DNA from: Chrysophaeum taylorii
Taxonomy: Eukaryota; Sar; Pelagophyceae; Pelagomonadales; Pelagomonadaceae
DNA: 64,000 bases
Assembly: GCA_029834535.1 (NCBI GenBank)
Contig: JAQMWT010000166.1
Coordinates: 113,448 to 177,447 of the forward strand
Direction of reading: 5' to 3'
Within the stretch, counting starts at the first letter, position 1, and the number at the start of each line of letters is the position of its first letter. The notes under the pieces were generated by a model, which saw only the letters and a list, made by a program, of their open reading frames with translations, was not told where the DNA came from and ran no database searches. Position numbers and translations under genes: made by a program. Of this stretch, positions 1-9,791 are shown piece after piece.

Positions 1-436
1 GGTAGAGGGGGAGGACCATCTCGGCTGGCTGGCGCACCACTCGGGTCGCAGGTAACAACGACGACGACGTGGGCACATAGGGCCGGCCGCATTGGAGGGA
101 GATTGTCGCGGCACGAGAGCCAGGCATGGCGACTACGAAGTGCCGCGATCCTTCTCTAAAGAGAGAGAGACTGGACGCAGAAACGAATCTGCGAGGCTGG
201 GGCTCATTCATCAACAAGGGTAGGATGCCAGCCAGCCAGCCAGAGCGACTGCCAAAAAACCGTCGGATAACGTATCCTACAACATACCGAATGGATGACG
301 TGGTCGGTTCCGCGAAATTCGATTCTTGCAGAAGGAATGGGAAGCCAGGAGAGCACTTAACGCAGAAGGAATGGGAAGCCACCAGAGCAAAGGAGGAGGT
401 CGGTCGAGCCCAATCGTGTACGGGACGGAGGCGATC
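1..436. other. Upstream non-coding stretch
   Basis: No convincing gene. The stretch has a short GCCA-type tandem run near 228-244. A roughly 17-bp direct repeat (GAAGGAATGGGAAGCCA) occurs at about 334 and again at about 367, just upstream of the MsrB-like gene. It could hold that gene's 5' exon or leader, but no splice pattern is clear. Confidence 0.4.
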
Positions 437-883
437 ATGAGGCGGAAGGAGCACGGTTCTTGTTCGACGGGCGTTCAAGGAGGTCTGCGGTTTGGGTGCG
501 ACGCGAAGACGGCTGATCGGATTTGTTGCTTCAACCGGCATTACGCCGAACACAGCGGATACTTCCGGTCGACGTCGTGGGTCAAGCAAGTGAGAGAGGC
601 GGGGGAAGTGACCTACTACGACTCGGTCGCGGGGACGCCGCTCTTCGTCGCGCCGCGCGGCAGAAGTTTCGACACGTTTTTGCGCGAGACAAAGTCCCAC
701 GGCTGGCCGAGCTTCCGCGATGAGGAGGTCGTCTGGGAGAACGTCCGCATCCTCCCGGGCGGCGAGGCGGTCTCGACAACGGGAACCCACCTGGGCCACA
801 ACATCCCCGATTCCAAGGGGAACCGCTATTGCATCAACCTCGTATCTATCGCCGGTCGACCCCAAACAAAATCACCCTCCTAA
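437..883 (+). CDS. Methionine-R-sulfoxide reductase (MsrB/SelR)-like protein
   Basis: Predicted 148-residue protein of the SelR/MsrB fold, which reduces methionine-R-sulfoxide in proteins. Seen directly: a GWPSF motif, then GTHLGH, then RYCIN, in the order and spacing of MsrB. The cysteine of RYCIN sits where the resolving or catalytic Cys of MsrB lies. The N-terminal part has FNRHYAEHSGYF and PLFVAPRGRSFD, which I recall from a stramenopile subfamily of this fold. The two CxxC zinc pairs of classical MsrB are absent. The start chosen is the ATG at 437, closest to the conserved part. The frame stays open upstream to about 326 and an upstream exon cannot be excluded. Enzymatic activity is inferred from the family only. 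Confidence 0.72.
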   Translation: MRRKEHGSCSTGVQGGLRFGCDAKTADRICCFNRHYAEHSGYFRSTSWVKQVREAGEVTYYDSVAGTPLFVAPRGRSFDTFLRETKSHGWPSFRDEEVVWENVRILPGGEAVSTTGTHLGHNIPDSKGNRYCINLVSIAGRPQTKSPS

Positions 884-900
884 GAAGAATCAAATTACAA

Positions 901-1644
901 CTAGGTGGTGCGTCGGCGACGCTTCTTCTTGCGACTGGTCGTCGTCGTTTCTTCTTCTTCTTCTTCTTCTTTTTCTTCTTCTTCTTCTTCTTCTTGGGGG
1001 GGGCGCATGACGCGGGCGAGGGAGGAGCGCGGGACGTAGGTAGCGCCGTTGATCTTGACCCTCGCGGCGGCGGCCTCAAAGTCGGCGAGGGTGAGATCGT
1101 AGGCCCAGTGGAGGAGGGTCTGGCGGACTACGGGGGAGACGGTGCGGTCGTCGAAGGCGCGGCCATCGCGAAGACATTTGGCGACGAGGTTCGAGCGCCA
1201 GCGGCCGCGGTCTCCCGCGCACTTTACCCAGCGCGAGATCTGGCGGTCGTCGTCGTCGGTTCGGCGGCCCGCGAAGAAGCGACAGTACCACTGAAACCAG
1301 CCGTACGGGTCCTGAGGACGCATCCAGCCGGCCGTTTCCCAAGCCTTAAGTCCGAAGGCGTCGTCCTTCCCGGCCTTGCCCCCGCAGTCGACGCCGTACT
1401 TGTTTACCTCCTTGCGGTACACTTGGCTCGCGAGTCGAGTTTTTACGTCGAGGCCCTTGATCCAATCCTTCGGAAGCTCGCGCCACGCGTCGACGTACGA
1501 CTCGCTCGTTACCGTCGACGTTATATCGCGAAAGTAACCGCCCCCAAACGCGCCTGCGCGGAGGACCTCCTCCGGACTCAGATTCGGTCGAAACGCGGGC
1601 TTGTCCGCGAAATTAAAGCAACCGTTTGCCTCGCGTCTCAGCAT
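901..1644 (-). CDS. Conserved protein of unknown function with glutamate-rich, basic C-terminus
   Basis: About 247 residues from the first in-frame ATG at 1644. The frame is open to 1827 without another ATG, so an upstream exon or a longer N-terminus is possible. The core has PAFRPNLSPEEVLRAGAFGG, DPYGWFQWYCRFFAGRR and a stretch rich in W, R and C, then TVSPVVRQTLLHWAYDL. I recall similar proteins in algae and fungi, but no function. The C-terminus is a long Glu run (a CTT/TTC microsatellite on the plus strand at about 950-995) followed by a Lys/Arg tail, which suggests a nuclear or nucleic-acid-associated location. It is convergent with the MsrB-like gene, with only about 17 bp between the stops. 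Confidence 0.7.
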   Translation of the reverse strand: MLRREANGCFNFADKPAFRPNLSPEEVLRAGAFGGGYFRDITSTVTSESYVDAWRELPKDWIKGLDVKTRLASQVYRKEVNKYGVDCGGKAGKDDAFGLKAWETAGWMRPQDPYGWFQWYCRFFAGRRTDDDDRQISRWVKCAGDRGRWRSNLVAKCLRDGRAFDDRTVSPVVRQTLLHWAYDLTLADFEAAAARVKINGATYVPRSSLARVMRPPQEEEEEEEKEEEEEEETTTTSRKKKRRRRTT

Positions 1645-1827
1645 CCGAACACTCCCAAAGATCGAGTGCGCTGCGGTGGGGAGGGTGGTGACTCGCGTCG
1701 CAGCCACAGCTTGATACGCCACCACCACGGCTCCTCTATTTCGGAGAAGCCCTCGCGAAGCGGCGCCGCCGACGCCGGCGGTGGCGGCGGCGTTGGCTCT
1801 GGACGAGAAGACGGGACGCACTGGCAC

Positions 1828-2855
1828 GCCGTCGTACCGACCTGCTCAGGACCCAAGTTCTAAACCCTTTATTTCTGTAAAGGGTGGTGACCCTCATAAC
1901 ATAAGCGGGGCTGCTGTAGTGGTTTTCTCACCAGACACCCGCCCCTCTTGGCCGGACCAGGGGCCTCAACAGCCCGTTCTCCCAACCCGAACCGCGGGTG
2001 AAACCACCACACGCCCCCCGATCTCAGCGTAATACCTCACGCCATCACGAAAATCGGACAATCAAAAGAGTGAGGGTAATAGCAAGAAGACAGCAAGAAA
2101 GCAACACAAATGCCTGGTGCATTGGGTTCAGTGGAAGCGCAGGTGAGGGTGTCAAGATGACACCCCCCCTCATAATTGCAAGGTCAGTACCAGAGCAACA
2201 ATCAGGGTAAGTCATGTGGCAGGCAGGCAAGCGGGGGATGCGCGTTACTGCCACACTGCCACACGACCTGGACATCAGAAGCTGGCTGCGCTGCTGGAAC
2301 GACCAATTAAGAGGCCGCGCTGCAAGTTTGCACGGCGCGACGTCGCTGGGTCGGTGATTTGGTCTCATTATCAGCGGCCCGCGGCGCATGACCATGAAGT
2401 CTTTCTCTCGCATGGGGATCACCCCTGCCTTCAACAACACAGCCAGTGCCATCATCATCAAGCGGAGGCACTTTACGGCCCCGACATTCAGAGGACTTCG
2501 CCACTGGGGCTACATCCTGAAGTACCCCTTTCAAGTTCCAGGGTCGACGACCCAGACGCGGCGGCTTCGGATGATACTTGCCACCACCCGATACCGATGT
2601 CAAGGACAAACATGCTCGGCTGTCACCATTCTGACTTCCCCAAGACGCTGTGGAGTGCCCTGGCATCATCTTGGCGGCAGCCAGGGATCTCTCTTGCCAC
2701 TACGTTGACCTTCACTAGCATCGCCGCTGCGGCGCCGATGCAGGAAGATCCTCCGCCATCGGCAAAGAAAGCAGCAGCCCTGAGGAGAAGTAGCGTGCGC
2801 CCCAGAGGCTGGTGGCCAAGGGGACAGTGAAGGATGCACCAGCACCTGCTCGTGA
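1828..2855. other. Intergenic region, nothing recognised
   Basis: A thousand bases without a recognisable gene on either strand. Several frames are open for 100-200 codons but have mixed composition and no motif. No repeat family shared with other parts of the window was noticed. Confidence 0.4.
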
Positions 2856-3240
2856 CCCACCGACCTCAACAACGGCGAGATCCCCACCGACGACCTGCCG
2901 CGCCTTCATTCCACGGAGAACGAGCTCCTCGAGGGCACGATCGAGTCCCTGACCGTGGTTCCGTTTTGTCTTATGACAACGAGTCGAATCCGAGCTCTTT
3001 GAGGCCGAGGCTACTAACGTTTGCCTGCACAGTCAATAGTTCTACGAAGCGCAGCTCTGACACCGCCGCCGCCGCTGCCGCCGCCTGCGAGGAGCTCGAC
3101 GACGTCGACGCCACCCTCGCCAAGAACTCGCGCGCGGCCGCCAGCGCACTTATCGATCGACGTGAAGCAAGCGCGGATCCCACGCGCAACAAACCGAACT
3201 GGACGAGCAGCAGCAGCGTCGTCGAGCACAAGCGCGCGTC
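2856..3240 (+). other. Possible spliced gene fragment with a yeast-like branch point
   Basis: Seen: a coding-like stretch (from about 2856; contains DLNNGEIPTDDLPRLHSTEN) that runs into a non-coding-looking segment. That segment ends in TACTAAC at 3012-3018 and a pyrimidine-rich acceptor ending in CAG at 3032, followed by another coding-like stretch (about 3033-3160; contains ACEELDDVDATLAKNSR). This is the arrangement expected of an intron with a canonical branch site. The two pieces can be joined in frame if the donor lies near 2970. I do not recognise the product, and neither the start nor the end of a gene is clear. It may be a relic. Confidence 0.3.
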
Positions 3241-3433
3241 ACCATCAACACCGCCAATATCGAATGCAGCTGAGGTGTTGTATGGAAGCTTGCGCCGACC
3301 CCACCAATTGTGCGGGCCCTGGCCCCCAAATAAGATTAATTAAGTCTGACGGTCTGCAAACGAAACGCGCCAGCTTTCTTGCATTCCACGTCATGATCCT
3401 CTATCTCCACAAAAATGTTTTAGTTTTCGTATT

Positions 3434-6400
3434 TTAATAACGGAGCTCCTCGCGATAGGTGCGCTCGAGTCTGTGGATGAGGCGGTGGAGCCTCCGATCC
3501 GACCGCCTCGGCGGCTCGGGCCTCTGCTGAATGCAGGATGCCGCCGCCGCCGCCGCTTTGAGGCGGGCGCAGGTGATTTTGTAGGTAGCGTCGACGCAGG
3601 CGATCGTTGGCGTTTTGACCCACGGGGGAGGCACCAGGTGTGGTGACGGCGGCTTCACCTCAGGCTGCTGCTGCGGCTCGGAGGTGGAGGCCTTCCGCGG
3701 ATCCTCCTCCTCCTCATCCCTCTCGTCATCCTCGTCGGTCGCCTCCTCGAGCGGTGGCGGCTCCTCCTCCTCCTCATCGTCGTCGTCGTCGTCGTCATAA
3801 TCCTGTTGGTCCTGCGAAACGGAACTGGTCGCGCCCGGGGGGGCGTCTTCGTCCGAGTCGGCCTCCACGCTAGTCCCGCGCGACCAGACGGCCATGAGTC
3901 GGATGGCCGTCTTGATGTCGTCATCGCGGGTCCGCGCGTCGAGGCCGCAGACGAGGACTGCCGACCAGCCTCTCGCCTCGGCGAGAGGCTGAACGACGCA
4001 GGTGACGACCGAACCCTGAGGCAAGCGCACCACGGTCCAGAGGGACGCCGAGTCGCGGACGGCCTCGACGACGCAGCCTGGGAGGAGCGCGGCGAGCGGA
4101 CTTTTGCAGGTCGCTGCGAGGTGCTTTGCTCGGGCGTTGTGCGCGCAGAGTTTGAGGCGCTTGCCGCCGCGGAAGCGGGCAAGCGCAATCGGAAAGTCGG
4201 CGGCCTCGAGGGACAGGCCCCAGACGTTCGTGGAGAAGAGCTTGGTCGTCTTCCAAAAGAGGAGCCGCTCGGCGGTGCCTCGCAGCGATCGTTCGGCATT
4301 GTGGAAGCGAGGCCGGACGAGGCGGCGATAGACCGTCGGGAGGACGACCGGCAAGATGATCCGGGCGAGCGCGGGCGCGAGGTGGTCGCGCCACTCGGAG
4401 ATGAGGCGCCACGCGACGTCGGCATCGGCTTCGGGATCGAGCGGCGTCAGGAGCGCGAGCGCGTTGTCGGGCCGCAGCAGGAGCTCGCGGACGACGCGGC
4501 GCTTTGCCGTCGCGGAGTCGCACCCGCGGAGTTGATTGGCTTCGACGACGAACCGAAGCAGCTTCCTCGCGAGCATCGAGCCGAGATCGTCGCAGACGGA
4601 TTCGAGCAATTGCTGGTCGTGGGAGAGGAGCGCCTCGAAGAGGGCGGTCCACCGGGACGTAGTTTTGGCGGGGTCGTCGAGCGCGAGCCACGTCGCGAGG
4701 TGCGTCGGGATGGTAGGGTCGTGCAGGCAGCCCGGCGGACGGTGGCGGAGGTCGCGCGCGTGTCGCAAAGCTTCGCTCGCCTCGAGGTCGCTTCCGGTCG
4801 TGGTGCGCGGCATGTTCCGCAGCAACACGTCCGCGGCGAAGAGCTCTGCCGCCACCTTGGCGGGACTCTCGAGTCGAAGCTGGGCTCCGACGAGGTACGC
4901 GCACTCGTCGCGGCCCGCGACCCACACGGGCGCGATCACGACGACGCACCAAAAGGCCTCGCCAAACCCGTCGTAGTTCCGGACGCGCACGACACCCTCG
5001 CGATTTTTCCGAACGCATTTGGCGAGCCGAGCGATGGCGGCCCGTTGCGCGGCGTCTGCCGTCGCGGGGCCAACCTTCTCGTTCTTCGGGTTGGTTTGGA
5101 GCAGGTTGCAGTTGCGGCCGACGACCTCGCGTCTCTGCCGCTTCACGAGCTTGGCAAACCCATCGTTCACGTATATGAGAGGGCATCCGGGCGCGCGCGC
5201 GTCGACGCCCACGAGTCCCACTTTTCCGTGCGCCGACAGCGCGTCGCCCAACGCCGGCAGAAACTGGGACGCCCACGCCGTGTCGCCGCCATCTCCGCGA
5301 GAGGAATTGTCGCCGTCGATCATCGTGCCGCACAATGCCGTCCGCATCGTCCAGGACGGGTACGCCCCGTTCAGCCGAGTCTCCGCGCTTCGGACCTCCT
5401 CGACCAACTTCCGCGCGTTCTTCTGCGTCGCCGGCGCCGCGACGAGCTCGATCAACGCGGACGCGCACTTCTCGCGAACCTCCTTCATCTCCTCCTGCAC
5501 CTTCTCCTCGCGCGTCGTGTTCGGCTTCATGATCACGTTCGACAGCCGACGCACCTCGCACCGCACCGTCTGGAACCCGTACGACGAAAATTCGTTGTCT
5601 GCCGCTTCGTCCTCCTCGTCCTCTTTGGGCTGCTGTTGCCGGCTCGGTCGGCGCGCGGAATGTGTCGATTCGCGCCGCGACGCCACCGATTCGCGCCGCG
5701 ACGCCACCGATTCGCGCCGCGATGCCACCGATACGCGCCGCGACGAATCGCGCCGTCGCGGAGAAAACGACATCTTGCTCGACGACGGCGACGACGACGG
5801 CAACGAAGATCGATGACGCGGCGGCGGCGAATCTGTTGAGAACGTCGCTGAGCCGCGGCGGCGGTCTTCCGACTCTCGACGGCGCGATAATACGTTACTG
5901 CTGCGCGAGTCGGTTGACGCTTGCGAGTTGCGGCGCGGCATCACCGGCGAGCCCTTGGTCGGCGAGCCCTTGGCCGAAACTAAGCGACGCGATGCCCTCG
6001 GAGACGACGTAGCGTCAGAAAAACCGCGAAGCGATTCCGTCCTGGCGCCGGTGGCCTCGCCGCGCAGGCTCGCGCCAAACATGGTCGCCGCCTTCAACGA
6101 TCGCAGTCGCAACTGCGGCGGCGGCGGCAGCTTGGAGCGCGCTCGGGGTGTCGCGGGCTTGGCGACGGGCGAGAGCGCGACGTCGTCGTCGTCCTCGAAC
6201 ACGAAAATGCTCGCGCGATGTTCGTCGAGCTGTGGACACATGATGACGAGGGTCGAGAGCGCGCCGGCATCTTGGATGTCGGCAAGCCTGTCGGCGAAGG
6301 CGGGGTCCTGGTCGGAGGACGAGTCGGAGGTTTCGCTTGCCTTTCCGCCTCGCTCGGGCGCTGCCGCCGCGTCCTTCTTGTTGTTGTGCTGCAGGTTGCC

Positions 6401-8077
6401 ACCGAAGAGTGCGCCGAGGACGCCTGCGGCGGCGCCGCGCTTGGCGCGCATTTGCTCGTGGCGCTTGGCTGCAACTCGGGTTTCCTCCTCGTTGGTGAGA
6501 TCTATGGCTCGCGCGAGCGCCGAAAGCGTCCGCACGGCGCCCGCGCGCTCGCGCTCGGCAAAGGCCGCGAGTCCGGGAGCCGCGAGCGTCGCCGACCGCT
6601 CGGGAGCACACCAGTGAACGAGCCACGCGCACCGCGTGATCCACACGTTGCCGCGCGTCGTGACGACGTCTTCGGGCCCGTCGTAGTCGGGGACGAGCGT
6701 TTGCGCCCGGCGTTCGGCAAACACCTCGTCGAATTCCTCGCTCTCGTCCGAGCTGCTGTCGTCGTTTTTGTTGGTGTTCGGCACGACGCACGACATCCTT
6801 CTTCCCATTTTCTTCTTTTCGGTGGCATCCGCAGTCGTGGAGGCGTCCGAGCCAGCCGCCGAGTCCGAAGAGCGCCCACCGACCCAAGAGGGGTCGTCGA
6901 GTCGGAGAGAGCCGCGCAGCATGAGACGCAGGGCATCGTCGCTCGACGGCACGGTCAGGCAAGTTGGTATGTCTGAAGCGAACCTCGCGAGGCGGACGAA
7001 GCGCTGCACGATGTTCTGTTGGCCGCTGAGGCTCGCGGTTGCCGCGCGACGCGCGACTTCGATCTCGAACTGCGCTCCGATGACGAAGCGGTAGTATTTA
7101 TTGGCGTCGAAGACGGGCGTGAGTGTCAACAAGTTTCGGAACACCTCGCCGTTCTTGCGATAATTCGTCAACAGCGTGTGGACTCGCCACGCGTGGCGCA
7201 TGCCGCGGCGTATTCGCTCGACCGCCTGGCACTCGGTCTGCGGTCCCTGGAGCACGCCGAGGTTTCCGCCGAGCACCTCGTGCTCCTCGTAGCCCGTCGC
7301 CTTGGTGAACTGTGCGTTGACGTAGACGATTGGTGCTCCCGGCGTCGCGACGTCGGCGACCACGCAACACACGGGCGCTTCGTTCACAAAACTCGCGAGA
7401 AGACCGAGCCACGCTTCGGCCGACTGCGGGAGCCGTCCCCAGAGATCGCGCAACAAACGCCTCAAAGCCGTCGACGCCGTCTCGTCGCATACCTCGTCCG
7501 CGCTCGCAAGCGACGCCAAAAATCGCGGCAGCGCGACCGCGGCCAGATGCCGGATAACGTGCGCGACCTCGCTCTGGCAGTGCTCGACCTTGTCCCAGCT
7601 CACGACCGACGCACTCCGCACGAGATCCCTGGACAGCGACGTCCACACGCTGTCGCTCGCCGCGTCCCTTTCTTCCCTCACACCACCACCACCGCCGCCA
7701 AAGGTTGTGGTCCCGCCGCCAAAGGTTGTGGTCGCCTCGTCGTCTGTCGCTCGGACCTTCTCGCGGACCCACCGACGCCCGTAATCCATCCACAGTTTCG
7801 CGGCGCGTTGCATCACTTTCTCGCTTCGCGTCGACTTGCCGATGTTGAAGCTCAGGACGGCGCGCGCGAAGGCCACGTCCTGCTCCTCGTGGCAATTGAG
7901 TTGCCCCAAGAAGCGATTGGCGATTTCGGACGGCTCGTCCAGCAATCGCCTCACGGCCTCGACTCCATCGTCGCACCACTCCCGGTCGGTGCCCTTCGGG
8001 AATGCTCGCTCCACCGCCGCCGCGCGGAGACGTACCGCGCGCGCGGCTGCCGCGGCGGGGCTCGACGGATCCATCAT
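3434..8077 (-). CDS. Large protein with two LOV/PAS domains, no recognised output domain
   Basis: A 1547-residue single-exon protein. The first LOV-like PAS domain lies at about 234-345: PIVYVNAQFTKATGY, then GGNLGVLQGPQT, NYRKNG and GAQFEI. It aligns with flavin-binding LOV domains, but the photoactive cysteine position (GxNCRFLQ) is Leu. The second domain, at about 953-1068, has PLIYVNDGFAKLV and GRNCNLLQ with the cysteine retained (Cys990), then NYD and GAQLRLES. Between them is a long Ser/Arg-rich linker with four SRRES(V/T)-type heptads (about 779-805), which look like basophilic kinase sites. The C-terminus is acidic (Asp/Glu runs encoded by GTC/CTC repeats on the plus strand). No kinase, bZIP or cyclase was found. 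A blue-light or redox sensor role is inferred. The start is the ATG pair at 8077. Confidence 0.8.
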   Translation of the reverse strand: MMDPSSPAAAAARAVRLRAAAVERAFPKGTDREWCDDGVEAVRRLLDEPSEIANRFLGQLNCHEEQDVAFARAVLSFNIGKSTRSEKVMQRAAKLWMDYGRRWVREKVRATDDEATTTFGGGTTTFGGGGGGVREERDAASDSVWTSLSRDLVRSASVVSWDKVEHCQSEVAHVIRHLAAVALPRFLASLASADEVCDETASTALRRLLRDLWGRLPQSAEAWLGLLASFVNEAPVCCVVADVATPGAPIVYVNAQFTKATGYEEHEVLGGNLGVLQGPQTECQAVERIRRGMRHAWRVHTLLTNYRKNGEVFRNLLTLTPVFDANKYYRFVIGAQFEIEVARRAATASLSGQQNIVQRFVRLARFASDIPTCLTVPSSDDALRLMLRGSLRLDDPSWVGGRSSDSAAGSDASTTADATEKKKMGRRMSCVVPNTNKNDDSSSDESEEFDEVFAERRAQTLVPDYDGPEDVVTTRGNVWITRCAWLVHWCAPERSATLAAPGLAAFAERERAGAVRTLSALARAIDLTNEEETRVAAKRHEQMRAKRGAAAGVLGALFGGNLQHNNKKDAAAAPERGGKASETSDSSSDQDPAFADRLADIQDAGALSTLVIMCPQLDEHRASIFVFEDDDDVALSPVAKPATPRARSKLPPPPQLRLRSLKAATMFGASLRGEATGARTESLRGFSDATSSPRASRRLVSAKGSPTKGSPVMPRRNSQASTDSRSSNVLSRRRESEDRRRGSATFSTDSPPPRHRSSLPSSSPSSSKMSFSPRRRDSSRRVSVASRRESVASRRESVASRRESTHSARRPSRQQQPKEDEEDEAADNEFSSYGFQTVRCEVRRLSNVIMKPNTTREEKVQEEMKEVREKCASALIELVAAPATQKNARKLVEEVRSAETRLNGAYPSWTMRTALCGTMIDGDNSSRGDGGDTAWASQFLPALGDALSAHGKVGLVGVDARAPGCPLIYVNDGFAKLVKRQRREVVGRNCNLLQTNPKNEKVGPATADAAQRAAIARLAKCVRKNREGVVRVRNYDGFGEAFWCVVVIAPVWVAGRDECAYLVGAQLRLESPAKVAAELFAADVLLRNMPRTTTGSDLEASEALRHARDLRHRPPGCLHDPTIPTHLATWLALDDPAKTTSRWTALFEALLSHDQQLLESVCDDLGSMLARKLLRFVVEANQLRGCDSATAKRRVVRELLLRPDNALALLTPLDPEADADVAWRLISEWRDHLAPALARIILPVVLPTVYRRLVRPRFHNAERSLRGTAERLLFWKTTKLFSTNVWGLSLEAADFPIALARFRGGKRLKLCAHNARAKHLAATCKSPLAALLPGCVVEAVRDSASLWTVVRLPQGSVVTCVVQPLAEARGWSAVLVCGLDARTRDDDIKTAIRLMAVWSRGTSVEADSDEDAPPGATSSVSQDQQDYDDDDDDDEEEEEPPPLEEATDEDDERDEEEEDPRKASTSEPQQQPEVKPPSPHLVPPPWVKTPTIACVDATYKITCARLKAAAAAASCIQQRPEPPRRSDRRLHRLIHRLERTYREELRY
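5670..5760 (-). repeat. 21-bp minisatellite encoding SRRESVA heptads
   Basis: Four near-identical copies of a 21-bp unit inside the LOV-domain gene encode SRRESVA repeated head to tail. On the plus strand the unit reads as GCCACCGATTCGCGCCGCGA-like blocks. Each copy carries an RRxS site. Confidence 0.85.
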
Positions 8078-8371
8078 ATCAACAACACATCTTCGCAGCA
8101 GCGGTTGCTTTTCTACATTCAGAGATCATTCAATTTCTTCAAGGATACATTGTACTTGTAGGAGGACTTTGGATATTCTTACAGCAACAGGACGATGATT
8201 GGATTCCTTACTTCCTTCCTTTTCGAATAAATAATGTGTTCCTCCTTCCTCCCAAGTGCGGGTTTTCAATCGAGGGACGTCGCACCCAGGCAGGGGTTTT
8301 TTCTTTTACGATGATGATTGATTGCCCGCAGTGTCGCACTAGCGGATGGGGTGGATGGACTGCAGACGCTG

Positions 8372-9442
8372 CTAGCCCGATGATGTTGACGGGCGCCGCC
8401 GCCCTGGTGATAGTTGGAGGGCGGGGTTCGAGGAGGATGTCCTCCTGGGTCGGGTTGCGAGGGCGTCGAGGTGGGCGAATAAGGTCGCGCAGGGAGCCGG
8501 ATCGTAGGTGAGCGCGCCCGTGCCGAAGAAACAATCGTGAAGGACGTCGTCGTCGTCGTCGAGGGCCCCCCTTTTGTTTTTATTTGTGGATCGCGGCGGC
8601 GCTCGGGGATGGGCGGACGCGAAGGCCTCGTCGAGCGCCTTGAGGAGTGCAGTCTCTTGGTCGGGCGAACACGCGACGTCAAAGCGATGCGCGGATAGGA
8701 CGGCGGTCGAGGACCTCTGGGGCGGTGTCGTTTGTTCGAGAGAGGCGGCGAGGACGGCTTTGGTGGTCCTGACGTCGCCCGTGCCGTCGTTGACCCAGTA
8801 CACGCAGCCGGCCTTGGTCTCTCGGTGCCAGGCGGCCTCCGAGGCGAGCGCGTCGTCCGGCTTGGCGCGGCGTCCCCTGCCGAGGAGGGCGTCGCGCTCG
8901 GCGATTTTCTTTTTATTCTTTCTAATCTCGTTCGCTACGCGCAAAAACCCGGCGTGCTGTCGGACCGACTCGGAGCCGCAACAATCGTCGTCGGTTGTTG
9001 GCTTCTTTTTGTGGACCTGCTCGAGGAGTGGGTCGCTCAGGATGCGCGACTGGACCTGTGCCCTCGACTGGATGACCGTCGGCGTGGGCGGGACCATCGT
9101 GTAGACGCCGCGGGGAATCATCCTGTCGCTCGCGAGCGGCGGCTGAGCGAGGAGAAAGGGCATGCGCATTCCGTAGTCGAGCCTGCGCCGCTCGCGGTCG
9201 AGCTTTGTTTGGTAATGGTCGTCCGGGACTCGATGATGATCATCGGCCCCGGCCGACAGAACCTTGGTGGTGGTCTTCTTCGCCGCCCCGCGACGCAGCA
9301 TCGTCCCGGGTGTTATCAATGCCAGGGGCGGCTCGAGCCTCCCCATCGCGGTCGAGGGGCGTCGCAGCGTGTAGCGCCGAGCGCGGCTCCGCGCGGTCAC
9401 GGGCCGCAGATGCCACGCGTCTCCGGTCATATCATCATCCAT
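8372..9442 (-). CDS. Unknown protein with a WW-like stretch
   Basis: A 356-residue basic and polar protein with no family I recognise. Around residues 205-230 there is AAWHRETKAGCVYWVNDGTG, which loosely resembles a WW domain (aromatic pair, N/T-G turn) but lacks a clear second Trp-Pro. Residues 85-135 (YGMRMPFLLAQPPLASDR onward) look globular. Later parts are low complexity (Asp run, Ser/Pro-rich tail). ATGs lie at 9442 and 9430; either could be used. The gene is tandem with and upstream of the LOV gene on the same strand, about 295 bp away. Confidence 0.55.
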   Translation of the reverse strand: MDDDMTGDAWHLRPVTARSRARRYTLRRPSTAMGRLEPPLALITPGTMLRRGAAKKTTTKVLSAGADDHHRVPDDHYQTKLDRERRRLDYGMRMPFLLAQPPLASDRMIPRGVYTMVPPTPTVIQSRAQVQSRILSDPLLEQVHKKKPTTDDDCCGSESVRQHAGFLRVANEIRKNKKKIAERDALLGRGRRAKPDDALASEAAWHRETKAGCVYWVNDGTGDVRTTKAVLAASLEQTTPPQRSSTAVLSAHRFDVACSPDQETALLKALDEAFASAHPRAPPRSTNKNKRGALDDDDDVLHDCFFGTGALTYDPAPCATLFAHLDALATRPRRTSSSNPALQLSPGRRRPSTSSG

Positions 9443-9505
9443 ACGGAGGAGGAGTGTGTGTGTGCTTTTCTTCTTCGCGTTATTATTATTTAACGTATAG
9501 TTCGC

Positions 9506-9551
<46 letters not shown>

Positions 9552-9791
9552 GTTACTAAAAAGAGTAGTAGTTGAGGACCAAAAAGCCAGCAGCAGCGCG
9601 AGCGTTTTCTTTTTCTTTCTTTCTTTCTTCTTGTTGGGATTGGACGACCGACCTGTCATCCAATCGACCGGATCATCATCACATCCGAGAGCACACGAGG
9701 GAAACGAAAGAAACACACACCGCCGATCGATTTAAAGAAGAAGAAGCAGCAGTCGGCGGCTTTGAGGAATTGACAGATCAAGAAGTCGGAT
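9443..9791. other. Intergenic region with microsatellites
   Basis: Contains a short TTA run, a perfect (CAA)n tract and T-rich stretches (TTTC/TTTCTT). No gene is seen. It is the 5' side of the 9442 gene and the 3' side of the small membrane protein gene. Confidence 0.5.
9505..9551 (+). repeat. (CAA)n microsatellite
   Basis: About 15 perfect CAA units in intergenic DNA. There is no sign of translation into poly-Gln, since the surrounding frames carry stops. Confidence 0.95.

Noticed and set aside
829-1863. 344-codon plus-strand open frame
   Set aside because: Antisense to the conserved WFQWYCRFF protein; contains a poly-Phe/Leu run from the microsatellite and no recognisable domain.
3806-5839. 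Long plus-strand open frame (677 codons) opposite the LOV gene
   Set aside because: Arg/Glu/Val-rich composition typical of an antisense shadow of a GC-rich gene; no motif. The minus strand carries clear LOV domains.
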